A stretch of DNA of 34,188 bases from a virus. Both the position numbers and the translations under genes were made by a program. The stretch is from IMG/VR virus record IMGVR_UViG_3300027734_000016, positions 1 through 34,188 of that record. One strand, given 5' to 3'. The notes beneath the pieces were generated by a model, which was given only the letters and a program-made list of their open reading frames with translations, ran no database searches and was not told the origin of the DNA. Below are positions 15,373 through 21,581 of this stretch, piece by piece (positions within the stretch are counted from its first letter, which is position 1; each line of letters starts with the position of its first letter).

Positions 15373-15657
15373 GAAAATGAAAAATAATTTATTAAAATTT
15401 CATGCACTTATACCAATGTATAACGATGTATATTTTTTGTGGTTTTTTATACATATAGGTAGCAATGTATATACAAAATATATACCTATAGGTAGCAGGG
15501 TTGTATTTGGCAGTTAACACCAATGGGCGAGAAAGCCGCAAAATTACCCAATTACTGCATCCTACATTGGCGGCTTGACACCCTTAAATGAGGTGGGGGC
15601 TGGTATGCACGGACATACATGGTAGAAGAAAGGGGAAATCTCCTCAGCCCCCGTTGT
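15373..15657. other. Gene-free region with dense inverted repeats: structured RNA or origin candidate
   Basis: No convincing reading frame is present. The first 120 bases are very A+T-rich with ATGTATA/TATACAT inverted repeats, TATAGGTAGCA twice (15454-15464, 15487-15497) and the palindrome TACCTATAGGTA (15483-15494). Then CCAATG (15520) pairs with CATTGG (15565) and AAGCCGC (15533) with GCGGCTT (15570), in an interleaved, pseudoknot-like order. Finally GGGGGCTG (15595) pairs with CAGCCCCC (15645) and encloses two smaller hairpins (GTATG/CATAC and AGGGG/CTCCT), which gives a three-way-junction shape. The role is unknown; a small RNA or replication origin is possible. Confidence 0.5.
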
Positions 15658-16404
15658 TTAGTTTAAACCAGTTTTTAGTTTATATACGCTCAACAAATGT
15701 AGAAACATCTCGTAAGCGTTTCTTACATCTTGCTCACTATGCTCACAAATTGCTACTTCACCTGTAGTGCCATTAATATATACATTGGCGCAGCGTGCGG
15801 TGGGTGCTAGGACCTCTCTGTAGGCTGCGAGCTGCATAATGTGTTCATCGTACGGCTTAATGTCACCAGGCGTCTTTTCAGTCGTTTTAAAGTCAATGAC
15901 TACACCACTAAAGTCATGTTTTGATTTGCAATATAAATCGCACTTGCCACCATAGCCTTGTTGATTGACTAGACTTTGCTCTGCAATCCATAACTGGGCG
16001 CCAAAATGCGCTGTAATAGCATCATCTACTATGCGTACATAAGCAGGCATATCAGGCAAATACTCTTGACTGTAAAAAGACTCTAAGAAGTCATGTATAA
16101 GACTTCCTCTGTCTGCCGCTTCTCTTGATTTAGCTTTTGCTAAATATAAAATTCTATCAACATATTCTTTTTCAGACTCTTGTAATCCTCTAGGATTGTC
16201 TGCTGCTGCGAGTAGTGCTTGGCTCTGTTTCCATGTATCAAGGCCTGGTTTTGATAATTGGCCAATAATTGTTGTAACGCTTGGGACAAGTGTACCAGGG
16301 TTTGCTTTTGCGTCCCTGAGTGTTGTGCTTCTTTCTTTGCCGTTTTTACCAATGGTTGTATAGCGTGACTGCCCGGTTTGGGCGCAATACCAATGCTCTG
16401 ACAT
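15658..16404 (-). CDS. PD-(D/E)XK exonuclease (RecB/Cas4-like)
   Basis: 248 residues from the ATG at 16404, chosen because AAGGGGAAATTT precedes it; an earlier start at 16443 lacks a ribosome site. Nuclease motifs are visible in order: RGSLIHDFLESF (His104), GYGGKCDLY (Asp156), VVIDFKTTEK (Asp171, Lys173) and EHIMQLAAYREVL (Gln191, Tyr195). This is the RecB-type PD-(D/E)XK fold used by phage exonucleases. Together with the ERF annealing protein and the SSB-like protein in the same operon, it would resect DNA ends to give the single strands that ERF anneals. Confidence 0.85.
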   Translation of the reverse strand: MSEHWYCAQTGQSRYTTIGKNGKERSTTLRDAKANPGTLVPSVTTIIGQLSKPGLDTWKQSQALLAAADNPRGLQESEKEYVDRILYLAKAKSREAADRGSLIHDFLESFYSQEYLPDMPAYVRIVDDAITAHFGAQLWIAEQSLVNQQGYGGKCDLYCKSKHDFSGVVIDFKTTEKTPGDIKPYDEHIMQLAAYREVLAPTARCANVYINGTTGEVAICEHSEQDVRNAYEMFLHLLSVYKLKTGLN

Positions 16405-16433
16405 AAATTTCCCCTTATTTGCATAATGTGTAA

Positions 16434-16631
16434 TTAAATACACATTTTTAAAATTGCTCGTCTATCTTCATCACTTAGACAGCACTCAGCACAACGCTCA
16501 ATAACGCAATTAATAACATCATTTAAGTCTTTAGGCTCAAAAGCAATTAATTGTCTTTCTTCATCAACATTAAATTGCTCCATAATCAAATTACTCTTTT
16601 CTGCTAGTAGGCTACTAATTGCGTTATTCAT
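16434..16631 (-). CDS. Small hypothetical protein of the recombination operon
   Basis: 65 residues with a clear ribosome site (AGGAG, five bases before the ATG). It is helical and acidic, with a Cys-rich stretch (VIERCAECCLSDEDRRAILK, then MCI). The Cys cluster might bind metal, but the spacing (C..CC...C) is not a standard zinc finger. It lies between the SSB-like gene and the exonuclease gene and so probably serves recombination or replication. No family is recognised. Confidence 0.6.
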   Translation of the reverse strand: MNNAISSLLAEKSNLIMEQFNVDEERQLIAFEPKDLNDVINCVIERCAECCLSDEDRRAILKMCI

Positions 16632-16639
16632 GTTAGCTC

Positions 16640-16894
16640 CTAGAATGGTACATCATCTTCAAGTGTATTCTTAGGCAACTCATTGCTGCCCGCTTCAGTA
16701 AAGCCTTTAGGTAGCTTTTCTTTACCTATTGAAACGCTGAAAAACTTGCCTTTTTGGCCTTCTTTAACCCACGCTGAAAGCCAATGCTCTTTTCCATTAA
16801 CCATAATTGTGCCCGAATAATCAGGATGAGTTTCACTTGTTTTGCGGTCATTTTTGAATAGTGAGCCACTACCTTCTTTTGGAACATAAGCCAT
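16640..16894 (-). CDS. Single-stranded-DNA-binding-like protein with acidic C-terminal tip
   Basis: 84 residues. The body (KNDRKTSETHPDYSGTIMVN, then GKEHWLSAWVKEGQKGKFFS) looks like a compact beta barrel with many aromatic and Lys residues. The last residues are LEDDVPF, closely resembling the DDDIPF tip with which bacterial SSB recruits partner proteins. Its operon partners are an ERF annealing protein and a nuclease. A single-strand-binding role is inferred from the tip and the context; it is much shorter than cellular SSB (about 175 residues). Confidence 0.6.
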   Translation of the reverse strand: MAYVPKEGSGSLFKNDRKTSETHPDYSGTIMVNGKEHWLSAWVKEGQKGKFFSVSIGKEKLPKGFTEAGSNELPKNTLEDDVPF

Positions 16895-16904
16895 TTCATA
16901 CCCC

Positions 16905-17354
16905 TTAAATTTCGATTGATTTAACTACTGGTTTGTTTACTGGTTTGCTTGCTGGATTACTTGCGGCGTTGCCATCATCATCCGCTTGCACTACACCTAC
17001 TACTGCTGCTAATGCGTACCTACGCATATAGGTTATTGCAGAGCCTGCGCCTTGTGCGTCTGCTTTAGTAACTGGTACTGACATCTCTTGACTCATCCAT
17101 TCGCCAGACTTGTGGCTAATAATTGTAGTCAATGACATAGACTTGTCTAATTCTGAATACAATCCAGGAAACTGCATAATTGCTATGCCATGCGCTGAAA
17201 GCAAGTCACGACAGGCGCCCCATACTGACTCTAAGTCAGCATATTTAGATTTAAAGAATGGATTAGCAGAGTCTTTAATTGCATGGGACATTTTGCCCTG
17301 CACATAAGACAAAGCTACTGTTAAATTTGCAATACTTTCTGATTGATTAATCAT
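16905..17354 (-). CDS. erf: ERF-family single-strand annealing protein
   Basis: 149 residues. It has the ERF-type core: an N-terminal helix (LTVALSYVQGKMSHAIKDSA) with NPFFKSKYADLESVW, a central beta sheet (IAIMQFPGLYSE), and the conserved GSAITYMRRYALAAVVGVVQ region followed by ADDDGNAA. ERF proteins (P22 Erf) form rings that anneal complementary single strands and circularise or recombine phage DNA. The C-terminal tail is short and Pro/Lys/Val-rich. It overlaps the upstream gene by four bases and is followed by the SSB-like protein. Confidence 0.9.
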   Translation of the reverse strand: MINQSESIANLTVALSYVQGKMSHAIKDSANPFFKSKYADLESVWGACRDLLSAHGIAIMQFPGLYSELDKSMSLTTIISHKSGEWMSQEMSVPVTKADAQGAGSAITYMRRYALAAVVGVVQADDDGNAASNPASKPVNKPVVKSIEI

Positions 17355-17557
17355 TTTGCACCCCCAAAGATTGCGCCAAAGTCATTAAAAACTTCTGTCA
17401 ATACTGGATTCTTTTTCCAGCGATTAGGTTTGCCGCACGCTTGACGAATACAGTCAACTTGGTCTTGTGTAAGCAGCTCGCCACCATACTCCATGCAGTC
17501 AAGTGCTTCTTCTAAAAATTCTTCATGCTCAAGCATTAATTGGTTTAATTCACCCAT
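17351..17557 (-). CDS. First gene of the recombination operon, hypothetical
   Basis: 68 residues. The acidic helical N-terminus (LMLEHEEFLEEALDCMEYGG) is followed by ELLTQDQVDCIRQACGKPNR and a short aromatic end (NDFGAIFGG). The ribosome site AAGGGGAA and a leader hairpin precede the start. It overlaps the ERF gene by ATGA, so it is translationally coupled. No functional family is recognised; a recombination cofactor or a host-takeover protein are both possible. Confidence 0.6.
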   Translation of the reverse strand: MGELNQLMLEHEEFLEEALDCMEYGGELLTQDQVDCIRQACGKPNRWKKNPVLTEVFNDFGAIFGGAK

Positions 17558-17576
17558 CTAAATTCCCCTTAGATAC

Positions 17577-17592
17577 ATAGCGAAATTGCTAT
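17577..17592 (-). promoter_or_regulatory. Leader hairpin of the recombination operon
   Basis: ATAGC/GCTAT closes the same six-base loop as the hairpin at 15306-15321, at almost the same distance (20 bases) from the start codon, with the same AGGGGAA ribosome site. Two of the five pairs differ from the other copy by compensatory changes, which suggests selection for the structure. Confidence 0.6.
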
Positions 17593-17660
17593 AGGTTAAA
17601 TGTTAACACAGGTAAATTAAAAAAGTTAAAGTTATGCAAATAAACAACATATAGGTTAAA
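17591..17660. promoter_or_regulatory. Divergent control region with ATAGGTTAAA repeats
   Basis: The short gap between the leftward recombination operon and the rightward regulator gene holds ATAGGTTAAA twice in the same orientation (17591-17600 and 17651-17660) and the inverted repeat GTTAA-ATG-TTAAC (17595-17607). It is A+T-rich. These are the natural operators for the Cro/YdaS-like protein next to it. Exact -35/-10 boxes cannot be fixed by eye. Confidence 0.5.
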
Positions 17661-17668
17661 CTCTGTGA

Positions 17669-17944
17669 ATGGACAAACAATTAAAACTCACAGATAGCGC
17701 AATTATTGACCTTTTAGGTGGTACTGCAAAAGTAGCAAGAATGTGCAAAATTGATTCAGCAGCAGTTTCTAATTGGCGCATTAGAGGTATACCCGCAGAT
17801 AAATATATGCTGCTAGGCGCAAGAATAGAAGAAGCAAGTCACGGACTTGTTACTCGCCAAAATTTATTTCCTAAAAACTTTTATTTGATATGGCCAGAGC
17901 TGTTGCCAAAAAGCAACGCATTTGGCGACCAAAGCGAAGATTAA
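17669..17944 (+). CDS. Cro/YdaS-like helix-turn-helix regulator
   Basis: 91 residues. Residues 12-36 (IDLLGGTAKVARMCKIDSAA, then VSNWRIRGIP) form a helix-turn-helix of the Cro/YdaS antitoxin-like type: a short helix, GGTAKVA, then a recognition helix ending in SNWR.RGIP. The rest is a short helical dimerisation region (ADKYMLLGARIEEASHGLVT) and an aromatic tail. It is the first rightward gene and faces the leftward recombination operon across a repeat-rich region, exactly where a cro gene is expected. No CI partner or integrase is present in this complete genome, so it more likely times early transcription than lysogeny. Confidence 0.8.
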   Translation: MDKQLKLTDSAIIDLLGGTAKVARMCKIDSAAVSNWRIRGIPADKYMLLGARIEEASHGLVTRQNLFPKNFYLIWPELLPKSNAFGDQSED

Positions 17945-17960
17945 ATTATTTTTCAAAAAA

Positions 17961-17974
17961 TTGACCTAGGTCAA
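17961..17974. promoter_or_regulatory. Palindromic operator-like site, second copy
   Basis: The perfect palindrome TTGACCTAGGTCAA is identical to 15359-15372, and the six bases after it (GAAAAT) are also the same, giving 20 identical bases. It lies 60 bases upstream of the gene at 18034 and contains a TTGACC that could act as a -35 box with a weak TTAAAA -10. It is probably a protein-binding site that coordinates the left and right early transcripts. Confidence 0.6.
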
Positions 17975-18033
17975 GAAAATAACTTAAAAAGTAGGCGAAA
18001 CTGACAGGGCTGTTTAACTTAAAGGGGAATTAT

Positions 18034-18339
18034 ATGAAAGATTTTTTAGGAGCTTGTTTATTGGGCGCGGTTTTAGGTGCTATGTTTGCTTATGGCATAC
18101 CAGCTAAAGCGCAGACTATTCAACTGACTGACAGTCGTGGTTATAGCCAAGGCACAGTCCAAATCAACGGCAATACAGCGCAATTTGTAAATCCACAGGG
18201 TTACACAACGCAGACTGCTACGCTATATCCCAATCAAATTGTTATACAAAATTCAAATGGCACTACTGTTGTTGGCACACCAAGTTATACTGTGCCGCCA
18301 AGTCCAACAACACCAATGTCACCTAGAGTTATGCAATGA
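18034..18339 (+). CDS. Small exported (periplasmic) protein
   Basis: 101 residues with a strong AAAGGGGAA ribosome site. Residues 1-26 form a Sec signal peptide: MKDFLG, a hydrophobic core (ACLLGAVLGAMFAYGI) and the cleavage site PAKA before QT. The mature part is beta-rich with repeating strands (GYSQGTVQINGNTAQFVNPQ) and a Pro/Ser/Thr-rich end. An early-expressed exported phage protein could alter the envelope, for example superinfection exclusion, but that is inference. It follows the second palindrome and overlaps the next small gene by ATGA. Confidence 0.72.
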   Translation: MKDFLGACLLGAVLGAMFAYGIPAKAQTIQLTDSRGYSQGTVQINGNTAQFVNPQGYTTQTATLYPNQIVIQNSNGTTVVGTPSYTVPPSPTTPMSPRVMQ

Positions 18340-18458
18340 GTTTTACCATTTATACGCATGATGGCATGAAGCAAATTCAATGGTTCTTTAATATGGATGA
18401 GCTAATTAAATCAATGTTGAATAACCCAAAAAATCATTACCATAGAAATTCTAATTAA
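18336..18458 (+). CDS. 40-residue hypothetical protein
   Basis: The short frame starts at an ATGA overlap with the exported protein's stop and ends two bases before the next gene, so it fills the gap exactly. It reads MSFTIYTHDGMKQIQWFFNM, then DELIKSMLNNPKNHYHRNSN. It has aromatic residues in a beta-helix pattern. Coupled translation is the main support; there is no independent ribosome site and no family recognised. Confidence 0.5.
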   Translation: MSFTIYTHDGMKQIQWFFNMDELIKSMLNNPKNHYHRNSN

Positions 18459-18460
18459 AC

Positions 18461-19213
18461 ATGAATTTTTACCCATTTCATATTGGTGACTACATAAGTC
18501 ACACCAGTCATTTAAGCGATGCAGAAGATTTGGCATACAGACGCTTGATTGACCTTTATTATCAAACTGAAGCGCCATTTCCTCATGAGCTGTCTATGCT
18601 TGCAAGAAAGGTAAAGTCAAACATTGATACAGTGGATTTATTGCTACATGAATTTTTTGAGTTTGACGAAAGCAGCTTGTTATGGCACAGCACTCGGGCA
18701 GACAAAGAAATTGCTAAGTATCATGCTATGCAAGATGGGGGTCGCAAAGGCGCAGCTATAAGATGGTCAAAGGGTAGCGATAGCCCCCCTAATGCTAAGC
18801 CAATGCCAACCAAGAACCAAGAACCATTAACCAAGAACCATATAAAGACTATTACGCCTGAAGGCGTGTCTGATGATTTATGGAATGAATTTTTGGCTTA
18901 CAGAAAGCGTCTTAAAGCACCTATTACAGACAGAATAACAAAGCGTCTAGTAACTGAAGCAGAAAAAGCAAAAATGCCACTTACTGATGTTTTAGAGTTA
19001 ATTATGTTTAAAGGTTGGCGCTCTTTTGAAGCGTCATGGGCGCAACAAGCAGAGCAAAAAGCAAAAGAATTACCTTTAGGCACAAACGAACAAATCATGC
19101 ACGCTTATGAGCATGAATGTGGCAAAGACCCAAAACAAGCAAGATTTAACAGTTATTACGATATGAAGCAGTTTATTATTACGCAGCGAGAAAAGGGGAT
19201 TAATCGTGTTTAA
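18461..19213 (+). CDS. Replication-initiation-type protein (DUF1376 N-terminal domain)
   Basis: 250 residues. The start MNFYPFHIGDYISHTSHLSD, then AEDLAYRRLIDLYYQTEAPF is the typical DUF1376/YdaU N-terminus, a winged-helix-like domain found in phage replication proteins. A Lys/Pro-rich linker leads to a C-terminal helical region with DDLWNEFLAYRKRLKAPITD and FKGWRSFEASWAQ, a segment found in lambda O-like replication proteins. It would bind the phage origin and load the host helicase. It lies at the head of the rightward replication genes. No phage polymerase, primase or helicase is present, so the host replisome is required. Confidence 0.8.
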   Translation: MNFYPFHIGDYISHTSHLSDAEDLAYRRLIDLYYQTEAPFPHELSMLARKVKSNIDTVDLLLHEFFEFDESSLLWHSTRADKEIAKYHAMQDGGRKGAAIRWSKGSDSPPNAKPMPTKNQEPLTKNHIKTITPEGVSDDLWNEFLAYRKRLKAPITDRITKRLVTEAEKAKMPLTDVLELIMFKGWRSFEASWAQQAEQKAKELPLGTNEQIMHAYEHECGKDPKQARFNSYYDMKQFIITQREKGINRV

Positions 19214-19610
19214 GCAGCCAACATTAGACATATTTGACAGTAACGAAGAAGCACTCATTGAGTCTGCATACACTAAGAAAGTGTCTGTGCCTGTTTATGT
19301 GCCTCAATATCAAAAACCAAGCGTATATGAGCTATTTGACCACATGAAGTCTATGCAAATGATTAAACGCATTAATGAGTCAAGCGTGTCAGCAGAAGAT
19401 AAAAAATTTCTTATTTATGCTGCACAGCGTCATATTATTTTTAACTTTTCAAAGATTGCAGATTACTACGCTCACTCAAGCGCAGAAATGCAAGACTTAA
19501 TGGAGCAGTCAGCGTTAGTCATTGTTGACTTTGACAAAGCTATTGAAAACGGGTTTGCAACACTAAACAATGAATTGTCTAATGCTTACTTGGATGAGCA
19601 GAATGTCTAA
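19206..19610 (+). CDS. Conserved hypothetical, usually linked to ParB-like proteins
   Basis: 134 residues, overlapping the replication gene by 8 bases. The central part (PSVYELFDHMKSMQMIKRIN, then SSVSAEDKKFLIYAAQRHII) and YYAHSSAEMQDLMEQSALVI form a recognisable helical domain that I know from plasmid- and phage-encoded proteins near or fused to ParB-N domains. The ParB domain itself is missing here. Because it is next to the DUF1376 replication protein, a role in replication, helicase loading or partition-like DNA handling is plausible. The specific function is unknown. Confidence 0.65.
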   Translation: MFKQPTLDIFDSNEEALIESAYTKKVSVPVYVPQYQKPSVYELFDHMKSMQMIKRINESSVSAEDKKFLIYAAQRHIIFNFSKIADYYAHSSAEMQDLMEQSALVIVDFDKAIENGFATLNNELSNAYLDEQNV

Positions 19611-20406
19611 TCCTTTTAAGATTTTAGAGCCTACAGTCGTAAGTTTTAGTGGTGGCCGCACATCAGCATATATGTTGCATGAAACATTAAAAGCTAATAA
19701 TGGCTTGCCAGATGATGGATTTGTTATTTTTTCTAATACAGGAAAAGAAGTTGAAGAAACTTTACAATTTGTTAAAGATTGTGAGACATTTTGGAATGTG
19801 CCTATAACTTGGCTTGAATACATATCAGAAAAGCCTGGATATAAAGTTGTTAATTTTGAAACAGCATCAAGAGATGGTAAACCTTTTGAAGATTTAATTA
19901 TTAAAAAAAATTACTTACCTAATCCTTTGGCTAGATTTTGCACAGAAGAACTAAAAGTAAAAGTAATAACAAAATTTATGAAAGACAAAGGCATTGAAGA
20001 TTTTGTCACTTTTGTTGGAATTCGTGCTGATGAGCCTAGGCGAGTGGCAAAAATGAAAATAAATAAAGATATTAAAGAAACGCCTCTTGCTTCAGCAAAA
20101 ATTGGCATTAATCATATTTTACAATTTTGGGAAAAACAAGATTTTGATTTAAATTTAAAGTCTGTAAATGGTAATTCAATTTTAGGCAACTGTGATTTAT
20201 GTTTTTTAAAAAAAGCAAATCATAAATTAAGTTTAATTCAAGATAATCCAGATAGAGCTATTTGGTGGATTAACATGGAAAACAAAGTTAACGCTAAATT
20301 TAACATTGGCCATCCAGATTACAATTCAATGGTGCAATACAGCAAAAAACAAATAGATATGTTTTCTGATGATGAAGAAGCCATAGCTTGTTTTTGTGGA
20401 GATTAA
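19603..20406 (+). CDS. PAPS-reductase-family (ATP-pyrophosphatase fold) protein
   Basis: 267 residues from the ATG at 19603 (GAG-type ribosome site just upstream; longer starts overlap more of the previous gene). Residues 14-25 carry the ATP-binding PP-loop FSGGRTSAYML, followed by VIFSNTGKE as in CysH-type enzymes. RFCTEELKVK and the C-terminal GNCDLCFLKK and ACFCGD provide Cys residues for a metal or Fe-S site. The family transfers or activates adenylyl/sulphur groups, and phage members are often guessed to act in sulphur metabolism or DNA modification. The next gene is a TET-associated-type glycosyltransferase, three bases away, which favours a nucleotide or DNA modification role here. Confidence 0.82.
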   Translation: MSNPFKILEPTVVSFSGGRTSAYMLHETLKANNGLPDDGFVIFSNTGKEVEETLQFVKDCETFWNVPITWLEYISEKPGYKVVNFETASRDGKPFEDLIIKKNYLPNPLARFCTEELKVKVITKFMKDKGIEDFVTFVGIRADEPRRVAKMKINKDIKETPLASAKIGINHILQFWEKQDFDLNLKSVNGNSILGNCDLCFLKKANHKLSLIQDNPDRAIWWINMENKVNAKFNIGHPDYNSMVQYSKKQIDMFSDDEEAIACFCGD

Positions 20407-20408
20407 AA

Positions 20409-21308
20409 ATGGATAACTTTTGCGTCTTTATTCTCACCCATGCTAGACCTGACAGAGTTTTTACTTACAAAACGCTGCGTGAAAAAGGCTATACAGGCAA
20501 AATTTACCTTGTTTTAGATGATGAAGATAAGGCGCATAGCGAGTATGTCAAGTCTTATGCAGACGAAGTTTTGACATTTTCTAAAAACGAAGTGGCCAAG
20601 ACTTTTGATGTAGGGGACAACTTCACAGACAAGCGTGCTGTTGTTTACGCTAGGAACGCTGTTTTTGACTTAGCCAAAGGTATTGGCTGCAAATACTTCA
20701 TGGTGCTAGACGATGACTACACAGACTTTCGTTGGTCATTCACAAATGAGCGCAAATATGTGACTAACAAATATGTTAATAACTTAGACAAAGTGTTTGC
20801 AATTATGTTGAAGTTTTACAAATCAACACCATTTACTTCAATTTGCATGGCGCAAGGTGGTGATTTTATTGGTGGCGCAGGCAGTGGTTTAAGCAAAACA
20901 TTCTTAGATGGTCAAATTTCACGCAAAGTAATGAATAGCTTTTTATGCTCAACTGACAGGCCATTTCAATTTGTAGGTAGAATTAACGAAGATGTCAACG
21001 CTTATTGCAGTTTTGGCTTCAGAGGTCATTTATTTATGACTGTTGCGCAATTACGACTAGAGCAAAAACAAACGCAGTCAAATGCGGGTGGTTTGACAGA
21101 TATTTATTTAAACTATGGCACCTATGTCAAAAGTTTTTATACTGTTTTGTATAACCCGTCTAGCGTTAAAATAAGACAAATGGGTCAAAGCAATAAACGA
21201 CTGCACCATAGCATTAACTGGGACACAACTGTGCCTAAGATTATTTCAGAAAAGTTTAAGAAGAATGGAAATATACAAGCATCAATGCAAGGTGAGGCAA
21301 TTACTTAA
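20409..21308 (+). CDS. TET-associated-type glycosyltransferase (TAGT-like)
   Basis: 299 residues from the ATG at 20409 with GGAG seven bases upstream. The N-terminus, CVFILTHARPDRVFTYKTLR, then GYTGKIYLVLDDED, is the characteristic start of the TAGT family defined in phage base-modification loci. The metal/sugar-nucleotide motif KYFMVLDDDYTDFRW (Asp101-103) follows an RAVVYARNAVFDLA helix. Later motifs include GGAGSGLS and FVGRINEDVNAYCSFG. TAGT enzymes are thought to add sugars to modified bases in DNA. No TET/JBP oxygenase or hydroxymethylase is found in this genome. It also overlaps the next small gene by 44 bases. Confidence 0.72.
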   Translation: MDNFCVFILTHARPDRVFTYKTLREKGYTGKIYLVLDDEDKAHSEYVKSYADEVLTFSKNEVAKTFDVGDNFTDKRAVVYARNAVFDLAKGIGCKYFMVLDDDYTDFRWSFTNERKYVTNKYVNNLDKVFAIMLKFYKSTPFTSICMAQGGDFIGGAGSGLSKTFLDGQISRKVMNSFLCSTDRPFQFVGRINEDVNAYCSFGFRGHLFMTVAQLRLEQKQTQSNAGGLTDIYLNYGTYVKSFYTVLYNPSSVKIRQMGQSNKRLHHSINWDTTVPKIISEKFKKNGNIQASMQGEAIT

Positions 21309-21480
21309 ATACAGAAAGGAATGGGGCAGAGAAAAATTTAGAGCATATTTAGCTAAATACAATTTTGACAAACAAACTATTGCAGATTTTGTTGAGCAAT
21401 GGGAATTAGGAAATAGGGGAGAAACAAACAAATGGATATTGAAAGATACATTGTCGCAGCAACAGGGCTTGGATATTTAG
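21265..21480 (+). CDS. Small DUF7696-like protein
   Basis: 71 residues, beginning inside the end of the glycosyltransferase gene with an AAGAAGAATGG context. The pattern CKVRQLLKYRKEWGREKFRA then EQWELGNRGE resembles a small phage family (Cys, basic helix, WGR.K, ending in QW..GNRG). The family is found in replication regions of many phages; its function is not known. The C-terminal ten residues overlap the next gene in another frame. The 44-base overlap with the upstream gene is long for this genome but the family pattern supports the start. Confidence 0.62.
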   Translation: MEIYKHQCKVRQLLKYRKEWGREKFRAYLAKYNFDKQTIADFVEQWELGNRGETNKWILKDTLSQQQGLDI

Positions 21481-21581
21481 TAGTAGGTCTAGCTCAATAC
21501 TTCAAAGGCTCGCCATCTAACGCATTTATATGGTTAGGTTACGCAGCAGCTCAAATTGGCTTATGGATGAATTTAAAATGA
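21432..21581 (+). CDS. 49-residue two-helix membrane protein
   Basis: The gene overlaps the previous one by 49 bases and ends in an ATGA overlap with the next, with AGGGGAG as ribosome site. It reads MDIERYIVAATGLGYLVVGL, then AQYFKGSPSNAFIWLGYAAA, then QIGLWMNLK. Two hydrophobic stretches are split by a polar YFKGSPSN loop. I recognise this type from other phage early regions, where its function is unknown. A membrane location is certain from composition only. Confidence 0.66.
   Translation: MDIERYIVAATGLGYLVVGLAQYFKGSPSNAFIWLGYAAAQIGLWMNLK

Noticed and set aside
15402-15458. Short plus-strand frame MHLYQCITMYIFCGF in the A+T-rich region
   Set aside because: 18 codons, no ribosome site and made of the repeat elements themselves.
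15595-15652. tRNA-like cloverleaf (7-8 bp closing stem followed by ACC on the minus strand)
   Set aside because: Only 58 bases between the stem ends, no TTCGA-type T-loop, no anticodon arm of normal size. It is kept as a structured region, not as a tRNA.
17669-17944. Evidence for a temperate lifestyle from the Cro-like gene
   Set aside because: The complete circle has no integrase, excisionase, CI-like repressor, partition pair or recognisable attachment site, so lysogeny is not supported.
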